Shown here: positions 52,476 to 53,010 of the stretch, piece by piece
How the letters are laid out: every line of letters begins with the position of its first letter
How positions within the stretch are numbered: the stretch's first letter is position 1
NCBI GenBank assembly: GCA_011050685.1
Contig: DRFF01000066.1
Span: 1-53,010 of the forward strand
Direction of reading: 5' to 3'
Origin: Aurantimonas coralicida
GTDB taxonomy: Bacteria > Pseudomonadota > Alphaproteobacteria > Rhizobiales > Rhizobiaceae
DNA length: 53,010 nt
Made by a program: the position numbers and the translations under genes
Notes under the pieces: model-generated
The model's database searches: none
Seen by the model: only the letters and a program-made list of their open reading frames with translations
What the model was told of the DNA's origin: nothing

Positions 52476-52871
52476 CTATTTAAAGCGCCCGCCCCGTTCC
52501 AGTACCTCGATCTTGTAGCCGTCCGGATCATCGATGAAGAAGAAGCGGCCGAGCTTCGTGCCTTGGTGTGAAATTTCCTTGATGTCCTTGGGCGCCAGTC
52601 CCGCCGCGCGCATGCGCTCGTGCTCGGCGCCAAGATCGCCGACCGAGACGGCGACGTGGCCGTAGCCGTTGCCAAGATCGTAGGGCGTCGTCTCGCCCTT
52701 GTTGATCGTCAGTTCGACCTCGTGCTCGCTCTCCGGATTGGAGAGGTAGACAAGCGTGAAGGAGTCGAAATCGTAGCGATCGGCGACTTTCAGGCCGAAG
52801 GCTTTGTCGTAGAACGCGACCGAGCGCGCTTCGTCGAGCACCCGCAGCATCGTGTGTATCGTCTTGGACAA
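52476..52871 (-). CDS. gloA: Lactoylglutathione lyase (glyoxalase I)
   Basis: A 131-residue VOC-superfamily protein. HTMLRVLDEARSVAFYDKAFG, VYLSNPE, GYGHVAVSV and the late DPDGYKIEVLERG (ligand Glu) match GloA (first motif split: HTMLRVLDE). It isomerises the methylglyoxal-glutathione hemithioacetal to lactoylglutathione. The frame opens with TTG at 52871, preceded by GAGGGTGG; an ATG at 52850 would be too short at the N-terminus. It appears to head the transcription unit with the Tat subunit and GMC genes, which is an unusual pairing. Confidence 0.93.
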   Translation of the reverse strand: MSKTIHTMLRVLDEARSVAFYDKAFGLKVADRYDFDSFTLVYLSNPESEHEVELTINKGETTPYDLGNGYGHVAVSVGDLGAEHERMRAAGLAPKDIKEISHQGTKLGRFFFIDDPDGYKIEVLERGGRFK

Positions 52872-53010
52872 ACCACCCTCGTCATGGTTGCGACGCGCCG
52901 GCTGGCGGCGTCGGAATTCATGCGGCGAATGCAGTCGGCTGAGGGCGTGGAAACGAGCGTAAATCGCCGCGCGGCGACTGCGATATTCCTCTCAGAGCCG
53001 GCTCGACCCG

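Overview
The window is GC-rich (roughly two thirds G+C by eye), densely coded chromosomal DNA from an alphaproteobacterium, most likely of the Hyphomicrobiales (Rhizobiales). Lineage clues are the fixNOQP-fixGHIS cbb3 oxidase block with FNR/FixK boxes, an FnrN/FnrL-type regulator, a RibB protein fused to a dead RibA-like domain (RibBX), an EcfG-type stress promoter, the N-acetylglutaminylglutamine amide (NAGGN) osmolyte operon and a tripartite tricarboxylate transporter set. I see no tRNA, rRNA, CRISPR array, transposase or integrase.

Layout. 1-7.3 kb: the start of a ComM/YifB gene, a TerC-like membrane protein, an unknown polytopic membrane protein, TrhO, alanine dehydrogenase with its divergent Lrp/AsnC regulator, and siroheme synthase. 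7.5-14 kb: a DUF305 protein behind an EcfG-type promoter, pobA preceded by the 3' remnant of a CoA-transferase gene, RibBX, a higBA toxin-antitoxin module bracketed by two copies of the queF 3' end, queF, and a hydrolase-OsmC fusion. 14-19.3 kb: the NAGGN operon (asnO-ngg-M42 peptidase) and a small membrane protein. 19.5-23.3 kb: a compact cassette SxtJ - DUF5989 (49 aa) - NodU-type carbamoyltransferase - membrane-anchored SGNH hydrolase. Its carbamoyltransferase is split by a frameshift inside a three-copy CGGCC repeat. 23.3-25.5 kb: uxuA-kdgK.

25.5-37.3 kb is a microaerobic respiration island: fnrN, hemN, a hemerythrin, ccoNOQP, a DUF2270 membrane protein and ccoG-fixH-fixI-ccoS. Two near-identical FNR/FixK boxes sit in the two divergent intergenic gaps, so hemerythrin-hemN, ccoNOQP, DUF2270 and ccoGHIS can all answer to the same regulator. 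The recognition helix of the local FNR protein fits these boxes. 37.4-38 kb is a vapBC-type toxin-antitoxin pair with its own palindrome.

38-44.8 kb: tctCBA, then a HAD-like protein overlapping an FGGY sugar kinase, then a fumarylacetoacetate-hydrolase family enzyme. 45-50.1 kb: two convergent glycine-zipper lipoproteins sharing a perfect hairpin terminator, asd, a 32-codon ORF coupled to leuB, leuB with an unusual C-terminal tail, and a small MscS-type channel. 50.2-52.9 kb: gloA, a Tat-exported gluconate-dehydrogenase gamma-like subunit and a GMC oxidoreductase.

The most promising under-described items are the carbamoyltransferase/SxtJ/DUF5989/SGNH cassette with its repeat-borne frameshift, the queF 3'-end duplication around higBA, the CoA-transferase remnant fused into the pobA transcription unit, and the leuB-tail/micro-ORF junction.
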